64,000 nucleotides of DNA from Xestospongia muta (taxonomy: Eukaryota > Porifera > Demospongiae > Haplosclerida > Petrosiidae), in contig OY848917.1 in assembly GCA_963693285.1 (NCBI GenBank), positions 25,168,745 to 25,232,744 on the forward strand, given 5' to 3'. Made by a program: the position numbers and the translations under genes. This document shows, piece by piece, positions 50,440 to 63,480 of the stretch; the first letter of the stretch is position 1; each line of letters starts with the position of its first letter. The notes below the pieces were generated by a model that ran no database searches, was not told the DNA's origin, and worked only from the letters and a program-made list of their open reading frames with translations.

Positions 50440-51950
50440 TTATTTGCTTGCCTAGTTGCAGTTGTGTAGCAAATTGACTAGATGTTTAATATAATGAAGA
50501 CACTGCTAGAACTAAAGTCTATGACATTCAGTTAATTGTCCATTTCCAATTTTAAACGCATGAGTAAACTACCAGCTTGAATAATTAAAGATGGTGAATT
50601 GGATTGACCATCAGTATAAAGGTATTTATACTTGATGGATTCGTAGACTTGTAGAAGCATTATTAATTAAACGCAGTTTCAAATAGGTTTAAAACTAAAT
50701 GTGAAACAATTTTTGACCAGAAAATAGCAGCAAATTTATTTAGCTCAAAGATGTGTAGTGATCTAGGTACTTCTTCAAATATAAAACAACTAATTGAAAA
50801 GTGAGAGCACGAAAGAACACAGAAAACACATGCACACACATTTATATACAAAACCCAATGGAATATTCTAGAAGTTCTACACGTGGTTTCACATCTACAA
50901 ACCATAACATATTAGCATAATTACATTAGCATGAATAGAATATTAAGTCAATTCATCACAAGTCATTGAGATACAACAAGATGTCAACTGAACAAAGAGG
51001 AATTACAATACTAACTTATCTTGCAAATCATATAACTCCAATACATGTTTTGTCAACTCCAATTTCAAAATTGGAAATAATGTTCTTAAATTCTTACAAA
51101 GTTTTCCTTCCAGAAACATCCAATACAAAGACTGCATTAAGACTAGATTTGTAACCTATAATACATGGATGATCAACTAATTAATGTTTATACATACTAA
51201 TTTTAAGAAGCTTTTGAAGGAGTTGAAATGTAACAAGTTGTTTGGCATATGATATCTGATTATCCACAGAGAACAAATACTATTGACTAATTGTTTGATG
51301 CATTATTTGCTGTGTCAGAAATCTAATATGGCCAATAACTATATGTATTTGTCTCAAATCAGTAATAACTACTCTTAAGTAGTTAATGTTGTATGGCTAT
51401 ATAACTATAGTTTATATGGCTTTGATGGAAAAGAGCATGGATTTCCTGTTTGTAGTTCAGTTCTGTTAGTTCTAGTTCTTGTTTTGTGTTGGTTCAAGAA
51501 TGTTAGGTTCTCTCTTAAAGGTTACAGAAATATCATAAAATTTGTTGAATTGCTCACTTATTCCAAAACTTGTTACTGGAAAAACTTCAAAAGCAAGGCA
51601 GTTGTATAGGTAATACCCAATAGAATGACTTTATCAAATCCATTGTTAACATAACAGGATGAAAGTCTATTTAAAGCAGACGTCTGTAATTCACTTCATG
51701 CTCCAATTGAACTGTAAACATTACTGTTCAGGATGGCTCCTCTGAGACAAATCTTTATATTATTAACCTATTTTAACCCTGTTAAAACCAATGAATGCCT
51801 ACCACAGATGCAAAACAGCTTTCCATGTTAGAACAGAACTTATCACCATATGTTGATATCAATTAAAATCTTGCCTTTACAAACTGAGATGTCACAGTTA
51901 CCATCATTACCTACAGTTGTACAGTCCTGACACTTACAGCACTTAGGAAA
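50440..51950 (-). pseudogene. vWA-family pseudogene P1 (exons 4, 3, 2, 1 decayed)
   Basis: Remnants in gene order: exon 4 in two pieces (about 50455-50715 and 50985-51150), exon 3 (51195-51310), exon 2 (51535-51765) and exon 1 (51790-51945). Frameshifts, stops and deletions are throughout, and the vWA metal-site codons are not intact. A 223-bp insertion (50755-50977) splits exon 4. It is about 95% similar to P2, so the two arose by duplication of an already decayed copy. Confidence 0.75.
50755..50977. mobile_element. 223-bp insertion with 7-bp target duplication
   Basis: Flanked by AAGATGT on both sides (50748-50754 and 50978-50984). The otherwise near-identical pseudogene P2 (52300-52310) has a single AAGATGT and no insertion. 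The inserted sequence has no clear terminal inverted repeats or coding capacity. A short interspersed or hAT-like non-autonomous element are both possible. Confidence 0.65.
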
Positions 51951-51954
51951 GACA

Positions 51955-53275
51955 GGAAGTTGATCTTGTAATGGTTTCTGGATGAAGGAAATTAATTGCT
52001 TGCCTAGTTGCAGTTGTGTAGCAAATTGACTAGATGTTTAATATAATGAAGACACTGCTAGAACTAGAGTCTATGACATTCAGTTAATTGTCCACTTCCA
52101 ATTTCAAAAGCATGAGTAAACTACCAGCTTGAATAATTAAAGATGGTGAATTGGATTGACCGTCAGTATAAAGGTATTTATACTTGACGAATTCGTAGAC
52201 TTGTAGAAGCATTATTAATTAAATGCAGTTTCAAATAGGTTTAAAACTAAATGTGAAACAATTTTTGACCAGAAAATAGCAGCAAATTTATTTAGCTCAA
52301 AGATGTCAACTGAACAAAGAGGAATTACAATAGTAACTTATCTTGCAAATCGTATAACTCCAATAGATGTTTTGTCAACAACTAATTTCAAACTTGGAAA
52401 TAATGTTCCTAAATCTTATAAAATTTCCCTTCCAGAAACATCTAATACAAAGACTGCATTAAGACTAGATTTGTAACCTATAATACATGGATGATCAACT
52501 AATTAATGTTTATACATACTAATTTTAAGAAGCTTTTGAAGGAGTTGAAATGTAACAAGTTGTTCGGCATATGATATCTGATTATCCACAGAGAACAAAT
52601 ACTATTGACTAATTGTTTGATGCATTATTTGCTGTGTCAGGAATCTAATATGGCCAATAACTATATGTATTTGTCTCAAATCTGTAATAACTTCTCTTAA
52701 GTAGTTATAGTTGTATAGCTATATGGCTATAGTCTATATGGCTATAGTTTATATGTCTTTGATGGTATAAAAGAGCATGGATTTCCTGTTTGTAGTTCAG
52801 TCCTGTTAGTTCTAGTTTTTTTGTGTTGGTTCAAGAATGTTGGGTTCTCTCTTAAAGGTTACAGAAATATCATAAAATTTGTTGAATTGCTCACTTATTC
52901 CAAAACTTGTTACTGGAAAAACTTCAAAAGCAAGGCAGTTGAATAGGTAATACTCAATAGAATGTCTTTATCCAATGTTAACATAACAAGATGGATGACT
53001 ATTGAAGGCAGACATCTGCAGTTCACTTCATGCTCCAATTGAACTGTAAACATTACTGTTCAGGATTGCTCCTCTGAGACAATCATTATATTATTAACCT
53101 ATTTTAACCCTGTTAAAACCAATGAATGCCTACCACAGATGCAAAACAGCTTTCCATGTTAGAACAGAACTTATCACCATATGTTGATATCAATTAAAAT
53201 CTTGCCTTTACAAACTGAGATGTCACAGTTACCATCATTACCTACAGTTGTACAGTCCTGAGCATTGACATATAC
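51955..53275 (-). pseudogene. vWA-family pseudogene P2 (exons 4, 3, 2, 1 decayed)
   Basis: Tandem copy of P1 without its insertion: exon 4 (52010-52470), exon 3 (52520-52640), exon 2 (52865-53090) and exon 1 (53110-53265), all carrying disabling changes. Many are shared with P1, so they predate the duplication. It ends where the 3' flank of gene B begins. Confidence 0.75.
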
Positions 53276-53585
53276 AATAACTGTTGAGTTATGTACTTGC
53301 AGTGTATAAATATAGAAAATACAAGGTTCTCACAGCCATTGTAATATAATTAGTTTATGATATCTTTAACCTTCAGTATACACATTAACAGATTCTCTAT
53401 TTACACGTGTTTGATATCTGTAATGTAATTAGTTATATGAATTGCAATTATGTTATAAATCATAAACAACAATAATATTCATCTAAAAATAAAAAGGCAA
53501 AGAATTTTTGTTTTAACTACAATATAACAATTTGAGGGAATAACACAACTACTGTATTAAAATGTTTAAAAGAGTCTTTCTTTAT

Positions 53586-56287
53586 TTAAAATGTACGATA
53601 ATTGATAGTTTCACAGAATCGTGGTAGTGGAGTCACATTATCATTAGCCAATACATGGCATCCTAATTTTGCTATCCTTTCATTACATTCATCAGTACTG
53701 GGACAAACTGTAAGGAACAGATTAATAAAAAAACATGTCTGAAATTAGTTATAATAAATGACAACAATTTTATGTATTGTATATAAAAAGCTATCAAATT
53801 AGTAATATATCATAATACTTAGATTATACAGTTAGTTTTTACATTTACCTGAACTAGTTGTATCTCCAAGTGTTGTGCTCAAAGTGAATGTGTTGTTAGA
53901 TTGAAGGCCTTCAATGGATAGAAAAACATCACCTGTTGTGTTTGATGGTGAACCAGTTTGACGACGTCGACGATTACTTTGTGAATCAAATACTGACTGA
54001 CGTAACTCAGGGCTTATAAAGAAATCTATACCATTAGTGCTACCTTGGATTGAGAAATCAGCTGTCAACAAAGTAGGATTTTGTACTGAAAATGATCCAT
54101 AAATTAACAATTGTCCAGATACAATAACAAATTTTATTGTGAGACCTTCAACAGGAAATGCATATTGAAGCAAACGGAACTCACTCGTACCAAGACTTGT
54201 TATAACACTAACATTAATAGAAGCAATGGCTGGAGCTATTTGAGATAAAGTATAATATTCTGATTAGAACTTTAATGTGTATACTTACTAGTACAAGCTG
54301 TTGTTTGTAGTGGGAGTAGTTGTGCAGCAAATTGACTTGGAGAGAAGTTTGAGATAAGAAAGACATTGCTAGAACTAGAAGCTATGACATTCAGTTCATT
54401 GACATTGACACCACTTCCAATACCAAATGAGTATACTATTATATTATTAGCTGCATGAATTGCCTGTGCAGCTTGAGCAGTTGAAGATTGTGAATTGGAT
54501 AATCCATCAGTAAAAACTATGGCTACTCGAGGGACTCCTTGACTTGCACGAGAATTACTAAAGGCAGTTTCTAAAAGATTTAAGGCTAAATGTGTAGCTG
54601 TTCCTCCACTAGTAAAAACAATATTATCAATGGAAGTATTAAGCTGTGAAGCATTGTTAACTGAACCAAGTGGAATTACAATAGAAGCTGAACTTGCAAA
54701 TCGTATAACTCCAACACGTGTTTTGTCAGCTCCAATTTCAAAGCTGGAAATAATGCTTTTGACAAAGTCCTTCATTGTTACAAAGTTTGAAGAACCAACA
54801 CTTCCAGAAGCATCCAATACAAAGACAATGTCAAGACCAGCATTACAACCTATATGCATACAAAGTGGATATGAAAATTAAACAACAAAAACATGATTGT
54901 CTACCTCCAAGAAGATCTTTTAAGGTCTGAAGGAGTTGACGTGTTACTAATTGTACAGCATATGATATCCAACCATCAACAAAGGACAAGAAACTATCAG
55001 CTATTTGTCTGGTACATGTTGTAGCTGCATTGAGAATCTAAATATGTGATCATTATAGAATTTATAATCATATGTCTCAAACCTGTTGAATTCCTTGCTT
55101 ATTCCAGAAATCGTTGCTAGACAAAACTTCAGAGGCAAGACAGTTCAAGCTGATGTTACTCAAAAGAATATCATTACAATATCCATTGTCAGTATAACAG
55201 GATGAATGACTATCAAAAGCAAATGTCTGTAATTCACTGCATGTTCCATTTGAGCTATAGACATTACTGTTCAGGATGGCTTGCATGAGACAAATCTGAG
55301 TACTATTGATCCAAGATTGACCCTGTTATATAAGACATTAATAAAGTTGTAAGTACTACTTATAATAATTTATAATTAAGTAGTACATTTGATTGTATTT
55401 TCTAATAACTACTTGGATATGTCTAGTTTCAATGTCTCACTAGTCTATACACAATTATAGTAAATCTATATGCTTACGAAACACTATCAAAGAATATAAC
55501 AACCAGTACATATTTTGTACTTGTTTACTGGTCCTCTAACATTATATATATATATATACCTAGTATGATATACCAGTAACAGTTATATCCCACACATGGA
55601 ATTTAATGTGAAATGCATATATTAGGTCTGTTAGCAAGTGAAATAAAAAGGAGTTGAAATTAATAGTTTGTCATAAGTCTATACACAGTTATAGTAAGTC
55701 TATATGTTTACAAAATGCTATCAATGAACATAACCTGAACATATATTGTACCTGTATGTTGGTCCTCTAACATTATAGATATGTACCTAGTATGTGCTAC
55801 TAACAGTTATACACCCACACATGGAATTTAATCTAGAATTCATATTAGGTTTGTTAGCAAGGAAATAAACAATTAGCCAGAGTCATTTATAATTAAGTAA
55901 ACTAATTAATATAAATGAGGAATGATAAATATGTATATATATGGTATCATGTCTGCTTACCAATCCTAACCATCATCACGTAAAAAAGAAAAGTAATGAG
56001 TGACATATAACACAAGTAACAGATTAATGTGGTAAAAGATCTACTTCTATTAGCAATAAAGAGCAATGAATACTTACCATAGATGTGAAACAGTTTTGCT
56101 TGTTTGTGAATTGACGACAATATCTGTCACCATAGGCAAGAGGATATCCATTAGTACCACATTGAAATCTTGCCTCTACACACTGAGTGTAAAAGTCACA
56201 GTTACCAACATTAGCTAGAGCAGCACAGTCCTGAGCTTTCACAGCAACTGCTAAATAGAACACCACTGCAAGCAGAAGTAGCTTCAT
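53586..56287 (-). CDS. Secreted von Willebrand factor A protein, gene B
   Basis: Six exons matching gene A: 56287-56078, 55322-55083, 55037-54905, 54849-54289, 54235-53849 and 53707-53586. All frames are intact, giving about 550 residues. The signal peptide, Cys-rich N-terminus, vWA metal site (DASGS, SGGT, FTDG) and RRRR site are retained. Differences from gene A are few and mostly conservative: AVAVKAQDCAALANVGN in exon 1, FTSGGT for YTGGGT, and NGIDFF for TDIDFF. The second in-frame Met (56287) is used by analogy with gene A; 56299 is the alternative. A TATA-like TATAAAAA lies just upstream (about 56321-56328). The high identity, introns included, suggests recent duplication or gene conversion. 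Confidence 0.85.
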
Positions 56288-56329
56288 GTTGAAATGCAAT
56301 GTTGTCTGTCAGTTGCATACATTTTTATA

Positions 56330-57540
56330 GAAGAGAGACAGGAAGTTCAATCCTGTGATGGTTTCTCTTTCCTTTAATTTAATTATCTAGTATAGTTGCA
56401 GAAAATTTTGTCCTTTATTAATCTTCTTCATTTTCACTGCTAGAAGTGATATTTCGCTTCAACGTATGAATATGCTGTGTTAGTTTCACACATGAATATA
56501 ACTCTTGTATATGGCACTATAGGAGCACATGAGAGGGAAGGAATGTGAATCTTCCACGCATTTGGAGGTAATATACTAAAATTAGCTAGACACTACATGG
56601 CAAGTAAATAGGCTGTTAGCTTCGTGAAAGTAAGCGAAATTTGACAAAAACGTTGTAATAAAGCCTTTTAATTTTCTCAACAGTTAACATTTTGTTCATT
56701 TATTATAAGAAATTGCTTTGTTAAATATTAACACTACATATACTGTCTTGATCATGAAAATTGATGACCATTCACAGATCTGACACAATGTGACAGAACT
56801 CACGTACGTTGCTGAGCTAGGAGACCTTTCTGGAAAGGTAGATTAGATGTGTCCATGCTAAAGTGAAACTACTAGCAAGCAGCATCATTGTAAAAACTTA
56901 TTGGTTGACTTAACCAATATATGGTTATACAGTTTGCATTTAGTTTAGACATCATACTGTTTTCATTCCTAACATAGTATCAGATTGACTAAACAATCAT
57001 TCCGAAAGTATGCTATGAATTTTTAGTGAATCTGATAGTACATGAGGAATGTAAACATGGTAACTATTTCTACATTGTATGCATTGCAATTCTCTCTCCT
57101 AGGACCTTCATGAGGTGTCCAAATATAATATATCTGGTACCATGGAAACACAACATGGGGCAATTCATATTCCTTTACTTTTACGATTTTTACCTTATGT
57201 TCATGGTACTGCATATTAGTAGGTCATTGAGTACTGAGTTTTTGGAAAACATATGGATTTACTAGAATGTGCATATACTTGTGACATGTTAAAACTAGCT
57301 GTATGCAAGTATAAACACTATCAGACGTAATACTGATACATTTAATGTACTAGCATACATTAACTATCTAGTATATAGCCATATATGGAATTGAATGTAG
57401 TTATATAGAAGCCATGTTATGGTTAATTGTACTCTGTTATAAATAATTGAAGTCATCATTAGTTAGACAACATATGAACTAATTATATGAGGTAACTATT
57501 ATCAGTGTAAAATGTATTTTTAGTTATCCTATTGACGCTA
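56330..57540. other. Upstream flank of vWA gene B
   Basis: The region 56330-57000 is shared with 48780-49500. The remainder is AT-rich; open frames at 57023-57265 on both strands have no recognisable features. Confidence 0.45.
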
Positions 57541-57827
57541 CATATATAACTAATGTGCGACATGGAATTTAATTAGAATTCATATTAGGTTTGTCAGCAA
57601 GTAAATAAACAATTAGTTAGAGCTATTTATAATTAAGTAAACTAATTCTAAATGAGGAATGATAAATATGTATATATATGCTAACATGTCTGTTTACCAA
57701 TCCTAACCATCACCAAATAGAAAAAGAAAAGTAATGAGTGACATATAACACGAGTAACAAATTAATGTGTTAAAAGACCCACCTCTATTAGCAATGAAGA
57801 GCAATTAATACTTACTGCAGATGTACT
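57540..57827 (-). pseudogene. vWA-family remnant: intron 1 up to the exon 1 donor
   Basis: Matches intron 1 of genes A and B (shared GTTTACCAATCCTAACCATC block) up to the splice donor and a few exon 1 bases (TTACTGCAGATGT). It then breaks off at 57827. It is the outer edge of the vWA cluster. Confidence 0.6.
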
Positions 57828-58560
57828 TAGGACATTACCTACGTATGATATTTTTGTCTTAGGTCCACAGCTACTTGTCCATCTCTTTTGAAAGAAGTGT
57901 CTTAACTGATTTAATACATTTCACTTTGTGGATTACACTTATAAATGTAACTGAATTTTAACAGAGTCCATGTTATTATAACTACTTTTATCTTTTGATC
58001 TTAGCAAATAGCTACAGTCACAATGATTGATGAAAGTAGTGTCAAACAAATGATTACTTGACACAATTGTGCTCTAAGCCCAACTTTACCATGAACATAA
58101 CATGTTTACTTAAAATGCTACAAGTTGTGGTTATTGGTCAATCTATTGAAGTCATGCTGGCTAATTGAATAAGTGCATGAATAACTACAAAAGATCAGCT
58201 CTATGGTATCTGTGATGAAGTTTCATCTGTGAGGTTGTAGTAACATCACCTTTTCAGGGCTGTTTCCTGCCATACTTAATTACATTTGCAAGAAGTTGAG
58301 ACTGAAAGTTTTGAGCAATCTTGTTTAAAGTATGAAATGGAATTGATATTAAAAAAGAGGACTAGCCTCGCTGGGAATATTTTTGTGCTTACGTTATAGA
58401 AAAAAACAGGTCAATCAGTAAAGGATCTCTGCGTACATTAAGTAGTCAAGACGTGACAGCAAGAGATATGATAAGGTCACACTATTGCAAAATACAGACA
58501 ACCAGTATTGAACTTCTATAAATGTTAATAACTATCATATCAAGAAGTATGTATTATTGT
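57828..58560. other. Intergenic spacer
   Basis: Separates the vWA cluster from the stefin pair. AT-rich, without recognisable genes or repeats. Confidence 0.35.
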
Positions 58561-60456
58561 GTTTTAATTGAGGGTTTTCACCTTCATTCATCACAGTGTC
58601 ATAATATACCATCATACTGCTACTTGCAGTAGATAAAATATGTTCACAACTACATACACAATCATTATTAATAGCTGTAATTAGTTCATACCAAAGACAA
58701 TTATAATCAACTTAGTGCTAGTTAATAATCTTTTACAAAACTCTGGCCTTATGAATCAAGTCTTAAAGATTGAGTGTAGTAATTAGATGAATAGCGTTTC
58801 CGCAATATAATCATTATGTCTCTTGTATCAACAGGAAGCTGATTGCTTTTATAATTATGAAGTCATAGTAACAAGCAAATAGCTACTGCAGTTGAAAAAC
58901 TCACACAGTAAAAAACACGTACCTACTACAGCTGAAAACCACGTTGAAGTATTTGATTAGTTGATCTTCATTTGCAGTCGTCAAAATAAGCAAATAATAT
59001 AATGTGCAGTAAACTTGCTGTTGAATCTGATGGATACAGTCCACAATGGCCTGTAGATGATGAAATATCAAAAATAGCCTATGAAGTAAGAATCAACATG
59101 AATATATAAGTTTACTTCTTGTTATATTTTTAGATGAAAGCACAAATTGAGATGCAAACTGGACAAAAGTTTGACTATTATCAGCCACTTGTCTATCGTC
59201 GATCACCCTATATGGATTCAGGTGGAATTGGTCCAGTACTAACTGAACTAGACTACATCATAAAAGTAAGAAATAGCTTATAATTTAAAGTCATCAATTG
59301 TTATTCTTAGGTATCCACTAAAAAATACACTGAATGCATTCATATCTCAGTCCATCAAGATACAATTAACAAGTCCATCAATTTGAATGCATTTCAGCTC
59401 ACCATTCCCCTCAATGCTGCCTTGGAGCCTATATTTCTCCCTGTGGCATTTATGCCTCGATAAACTTGTGAAAGGACTACGGTTTTTATTTTAACTTTTT
59501 TTAGTTTGCTTTGTTTTCCTTGCTTTTTGTAGTTAGTGAGATATATTTGCTTTAACTGTATCAAGTATTTAATGCTATTGTGTAATACTTAAAAACAAGT
59601 TTATTTTGCTTATATAACAGTTGCAGCTGTCAATAAATCCTAGGCAACAATTGCTTTGTGACTCTTAACAATTTAATTGTGGTTTCCAATGGAGATACCA
59701 TAGTCTAGACTGCCAGATGGCCTTAATTGACATTTCAATTTAGTTTCCTTTGATTGTACTCTATAGTTTTCTTAAAAGCCATACAGGGTAAGTACATGTA
59801 CATTCTAGTCTTCAGGAAAATAATGCATATAACAATAATGTAGATCATAATACTTGTTAATTTGATACTATTCTCTAATTATAGATTAACATAATACAAC
59901 AACTCAATATAGTGTATATTCAACTTGCTCAAGATAATACAAGTTACAGTTATAGTAGCATCAATGATAAAGTGTTAAAAGTTGCTACACTACACAAACA
60001 ACCAGTATGTAACTTGAATAGAGTTAATAGCAATAAGTATCATTGCACACATTACCGCATCCTTTCTCTTGAAGGTAATGTTCTTCATTATCATTGTATC
60101 ACAATATACAATCATGCTACTTGTAGTGCAGCTACATGAGTAAATATTAAAAAGATAATGTGTGCTCACATGTGCATACACAATCGTGAAAAGGTTTTAT
60201 TAGTTTACATTAAAGACAGTGAGAGTCTCCTTGATACTATACTAGTTTATGTATACTTTTACAAAGCTCTAGCCTGTTAAATACACATATCAATACATTG
60301 TGATCTTAAAAGTTAACGCTATTACATAAACAGGAAGCTAATTGTTATGTAATATGATGTAATAATTAGTTATATAAACCAAAAAACGACGTTGAAAACC
60401 ATGTTGAAGTATTTGATTAGTTGATCTTCATCTCCAGTCGTTAAAATAAGCAAATA
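58560..60456 (+). repeat. Tandem duplication unit (about 1.46 kb) around the stefin-like genes
   Basis: The regions 58560-59463 and 60060-60919 match in order: an upstream segment, the promoter-proximal block ending GTATTTGATTAGTTGATCTTCAT, three exons and two introns. The start codons are 1455 bp apart. Confidence 0.75.
59002..59463 (+). CDS. Stefin-like (cystatin superfamily) protein 1
   Basis: Three exons, 59002-59085, 59134-59265 and 59311-59463, all phase 0, giving 122 residues without a signal peptide. The layout matches stefins: an N-terminal stretch, a helix (IAYEMKAQIEMQTGQKF), strand and loop, then YIIKVSTKKYTECIHISVHQD and LTIPLNAALEPI. Both introns fall where stefin introns do, after the start of the helix (like IADQ|V) and after YxIK|V. 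Stefins inhibit papain-type cysteine proteases in the cytosol through a QVVAG loop. That loop is absent: between the second strand and YIIK the protein has RRSPYMDSGGIGPVLTELD, longer and without QxVxG, so inhibitory activity is doubtful. AATAAA is at 59632-59637. Confidence 0.72.
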
Positions 60457-60919
60457 ATGTGCAGTAAACTTGCTGTTGAATCTGATGGATACAGTCCACA
60501 ATGGCCTGTAGATGATGAAATATCAAAAATAGCCTATGAAGTAAGAATCAACATGAATATATAAGTTTACTTCTTGTTATATTTTTTAGATGAAAGCACA
60601 AATTGAGATGCAAACTGGACAAAAGTTTGACTATTATCAGCCACTTGTCTATCGTCGATCACCCTATATGGATTCAGGTGGAATTGGTCCAGTACTAACT
60701 GAACTAGACTACGTTATAAAAGTAATAAATAGCTTATAATTTAAAGTCATCAATTGTTATTCTTAGGTATCCACTAAAAAATACACTGAGTGCATTCATA
60801 TCTCAGTCCATCAAGATACAATGAACAAGTCCATCAATTTGAATGCATTTCAGCTCACCATTCCACTCAATGCTGCCTTGGAGCCTATATTTCTCCCTGT
60901 GGCATTTCGACCATATTAA
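60457..60919 (+). CDS. Stefin-like (cystatin superfamily) protein 2
   Basis: Tandem copy of the upstream gene with exons 60457-60540, 60590-60721 and 60767-60919, 122 residues. It differs by only a few residues: DYVIK for DYIIK, DTMNK for DTINK, and a C-terminus ending FRPY in place of FMPR. The same QVVAG-less loop and the same intron positions are kept. The unchanged coding length and frame suggest both copies are functional. Confidence 0.72.
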
Positions 60920-61640
60920 ACTCTTTAGAGGACAACTGATTTTCTATTAGTAATGTGGTGTTATAATTTTTTTTGGGCTTAGTTGTTTTAATTGGATAAC
61001 AAACTTATTGACAATACATTATGTTGTTGTTATATTGTAGTAAACTTGTTGGAACCTTATGGCTTCTACTTTACTTATCAACAGTATCGTAGCTAAGTTC
61101 TTAATTAGGTTGCTTTGTTTTTTGTCTTTTTGTAGTCATTGAATTATATTCATCTTGTTTAATGTTACTTTGTAATACCTAAAATGAAATGACAGTTGCA
61201 GGCATCTTCTATTGAGAAAACAAGCCCTGACAATTGTTCTTATTACATGTAGCAAATTGAATTAAACTAATTGTAAGTACATTGTAGTGATTCGTAGTAA
61301 AGTAATGGTTGTGTCAATTGTTAGATGTCTTTACTTTTAAATATGTTTTCTTCATTGTGCTTTAAAAAGTCTTCTTAAAAGCCATATATGCACATTTAAG
61401 TCTTCAGGGCTAGTGTAATATGTCTATGTCATATTATTAACTTCTTTATAATAATACATTAAAATAATGCTGACAAGTTTACTCATCCAGCAGAAGTCAG
61501 GTATCTTAGATGGTGTTTAAGGTTAGCATTTGATGTGGTCTGAAGTACCTTAAACTATTGAATTCACAAAAGAACTAGAACTATTTAATAGACAAATAAC
61601 AAGGATTAAATACAAAACAGAACAAAGACAGTGAGTAACA
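60920..61640. other. Intergenic region
   Basis: 3' flank of the second stefin-like gene; AT-rich, no gene seen. Confidence 0.4.
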
Positions 61641-62110
61641 AAGAAGTTGATTTAAATCTGATATAGAGACCCTTAGTCTGTCTAAGACATTACTTGTGTA
61701 CAATTTAACATGTATCATTGTTATGTAGCCCCGATATTATGCAATGTGGCATTATTGGTGGCAACAGTGGGATTTCTGACTTCTAGTATGACTCAAGACC
61801 AACAAATGGAAGCACAGAGGGAGGAGCTAGAGGGAGTCACTTACAAGAAGTTGAAAGATATGTATGTTACCAGATGGGCTATCTCCCTCCAACAATACAC
61901 TTATGATGTATGACAATGTCTGGAACAATTTTATGACCACAGATACTTTTTTAAAAACACCTGAGTTTAAGGGTGAAGGAGTGTAACAAAAAAGTCAATT
62001 TGTCTCTGATATAGAGACCCTTAATCAGTCATAAGACAATACTGTGAACAATTTAACTTGCATCACTGTTACGTAGCCCTGACATTTTGTTTGTTTGTCA
62101 GTGATTTCTA
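61640..62110 (+). mobile_element. Decayed LTR-element remnant with direct repeats
   Basis: Two diverged direct repeats of about 85 bp (61653-61737 and 62006-62090) begin CTGATATAGAGACCCTTA and end near GTAGCCC. The first is followed by TGGTGGCAACAGTGGGAT, which resembles a Gypsy primer-binding region, and by a short open stretch of about 50 codons. This looks like two LTR ends around a largely deleted interior, but the borders are uncertain. Confidence 0.4.
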
Positions 62111-63480
62111 TATAAGCCTCTGAGAGACAGGGGAAATGTAATATACAACATTGTGAGAAATTACAAACTAAAAGATAACGTGTAACAGTATAGCACTAAG
62201 AATTGAGCATTAACAAAACTTTATATGTCACTTATAACAAAATATGAACTAAATTGAACCTAACACAAGATACGTCATTAACAAGTAGTAATTGATTAAA
62301 TAAAATAACAATACAATATTGAACCTAACAAAAGGTATATCATAAGTAGCAAATGATTGAATAAAATAACAATACAATATATTACATTCCTCCCTTTTTT
62401 AGATTGGACCAGTTCTTAGATGAATTGTTTGGGAGGGAGGACAAGAGATTCATGTTGAACGATGTATTATAAGTTGGGTGCTTTGACTGCAACAGATAAC
62501 AGGGGCAACAGAAGGTTTAGAATAGTGGTATGGCAAGCATGGATAATGAGTCCTCTTGTGAAGATGTAGGTATTGTAATACCAGCTGGGTCATCATCAGA
62601 ACTACTTAATGGAACTGATACATCAGTAGGAGGTGGGCATGAAGTAGACACACATCCTTGAATCTAAACATGCATCTTGAATGTTATCAACATATTGTAC
62701 TTGTTATGCAATTCAGCCATCACCAAGTTTTCAATTTGTAAGCACTTGTGTTCTGCAGATGCTAGAAATGAAAGGCAAATACAATGGGTTTGTCCATACC
62801 ATCTAACACACAATGAGCTAAAGCAGTTCCAACTCCATATGGAGAGACATCACAGGCTAAAATTAGTTCTTTTCTGGATCAAGTGAACAAGTACATGATT
62901 AGCTGATTAGTGGTGAACATAGACTTGGGTTCTTGAAGGCACTGCTGTTGTATTGGTTCTTGTGATCATGGTGTTATCTTCTCTAACAACCTGTAAAGAA
63001 AAAAGAACATATAATAGATTAAGTAAAAATGTTCCACAATGATTAATGAGTTTGAGAAATGATTTGAGTTGTCTGTCACAATGATAACATAATGAGGTTT
63101 GAGAAGTGACTTGTCTCACAAGTCTTTAAGATTGTCATGACCTGTGAATTCAGTGTACCTGTGCAGTACCTTTCGGATCTTTTATATGACTATATGCAGA
63201 CTCAAAATCTTGGACTCTCTTCATAGCATTCTTATAAGTGAGATATTCCTGCCAATGCTCGTTACTGATTCCATGCATAAGATGTTCTCAAACTATTGGT
63301 TCAAGTGTTTCTTCTTGCTTTCTCAGCTCAGCTACATACTCAGAAGTTGATTCACTTGATCAGTCACAATTAAACAATTCTGGAACAAACCCTCACAGTT
63401 CAGTGCCTTATCGTTTCCATCAACAATACTGAGAGGAGTTACAGTACAAGTGATTGATGAGAAGCTGGAAGTAGTTATTA
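62110..63480 (-). mobile_element. Internally deleted Ty3/Gypsy remnant (- strand)
   Basis: On the - strand in order: gag-like codons (SEYVAELRKQEETLEP, then a stop, LTYKNAMKRVQDFESAYSHI; about 63370-63180), an RNase H fragment (ACDVSPYGVGTALAH; about 62880-62770), a C-terminal polyprotein tail rich in Ser/Asp (about 62640-62540), a polypurine tract (AAAAAAGGGAGGAA) and a probable 3' LTR starting TGTAATATATTG at about 62389 downward. Protease, reverse transcriptase and integrase core are missing. Confidence 0.65.

Noticed and set aside
57023..57265. Overlapping frames on both strands
   Set aside because: No family features, and they lie in the unshared part of a duplicated flank.
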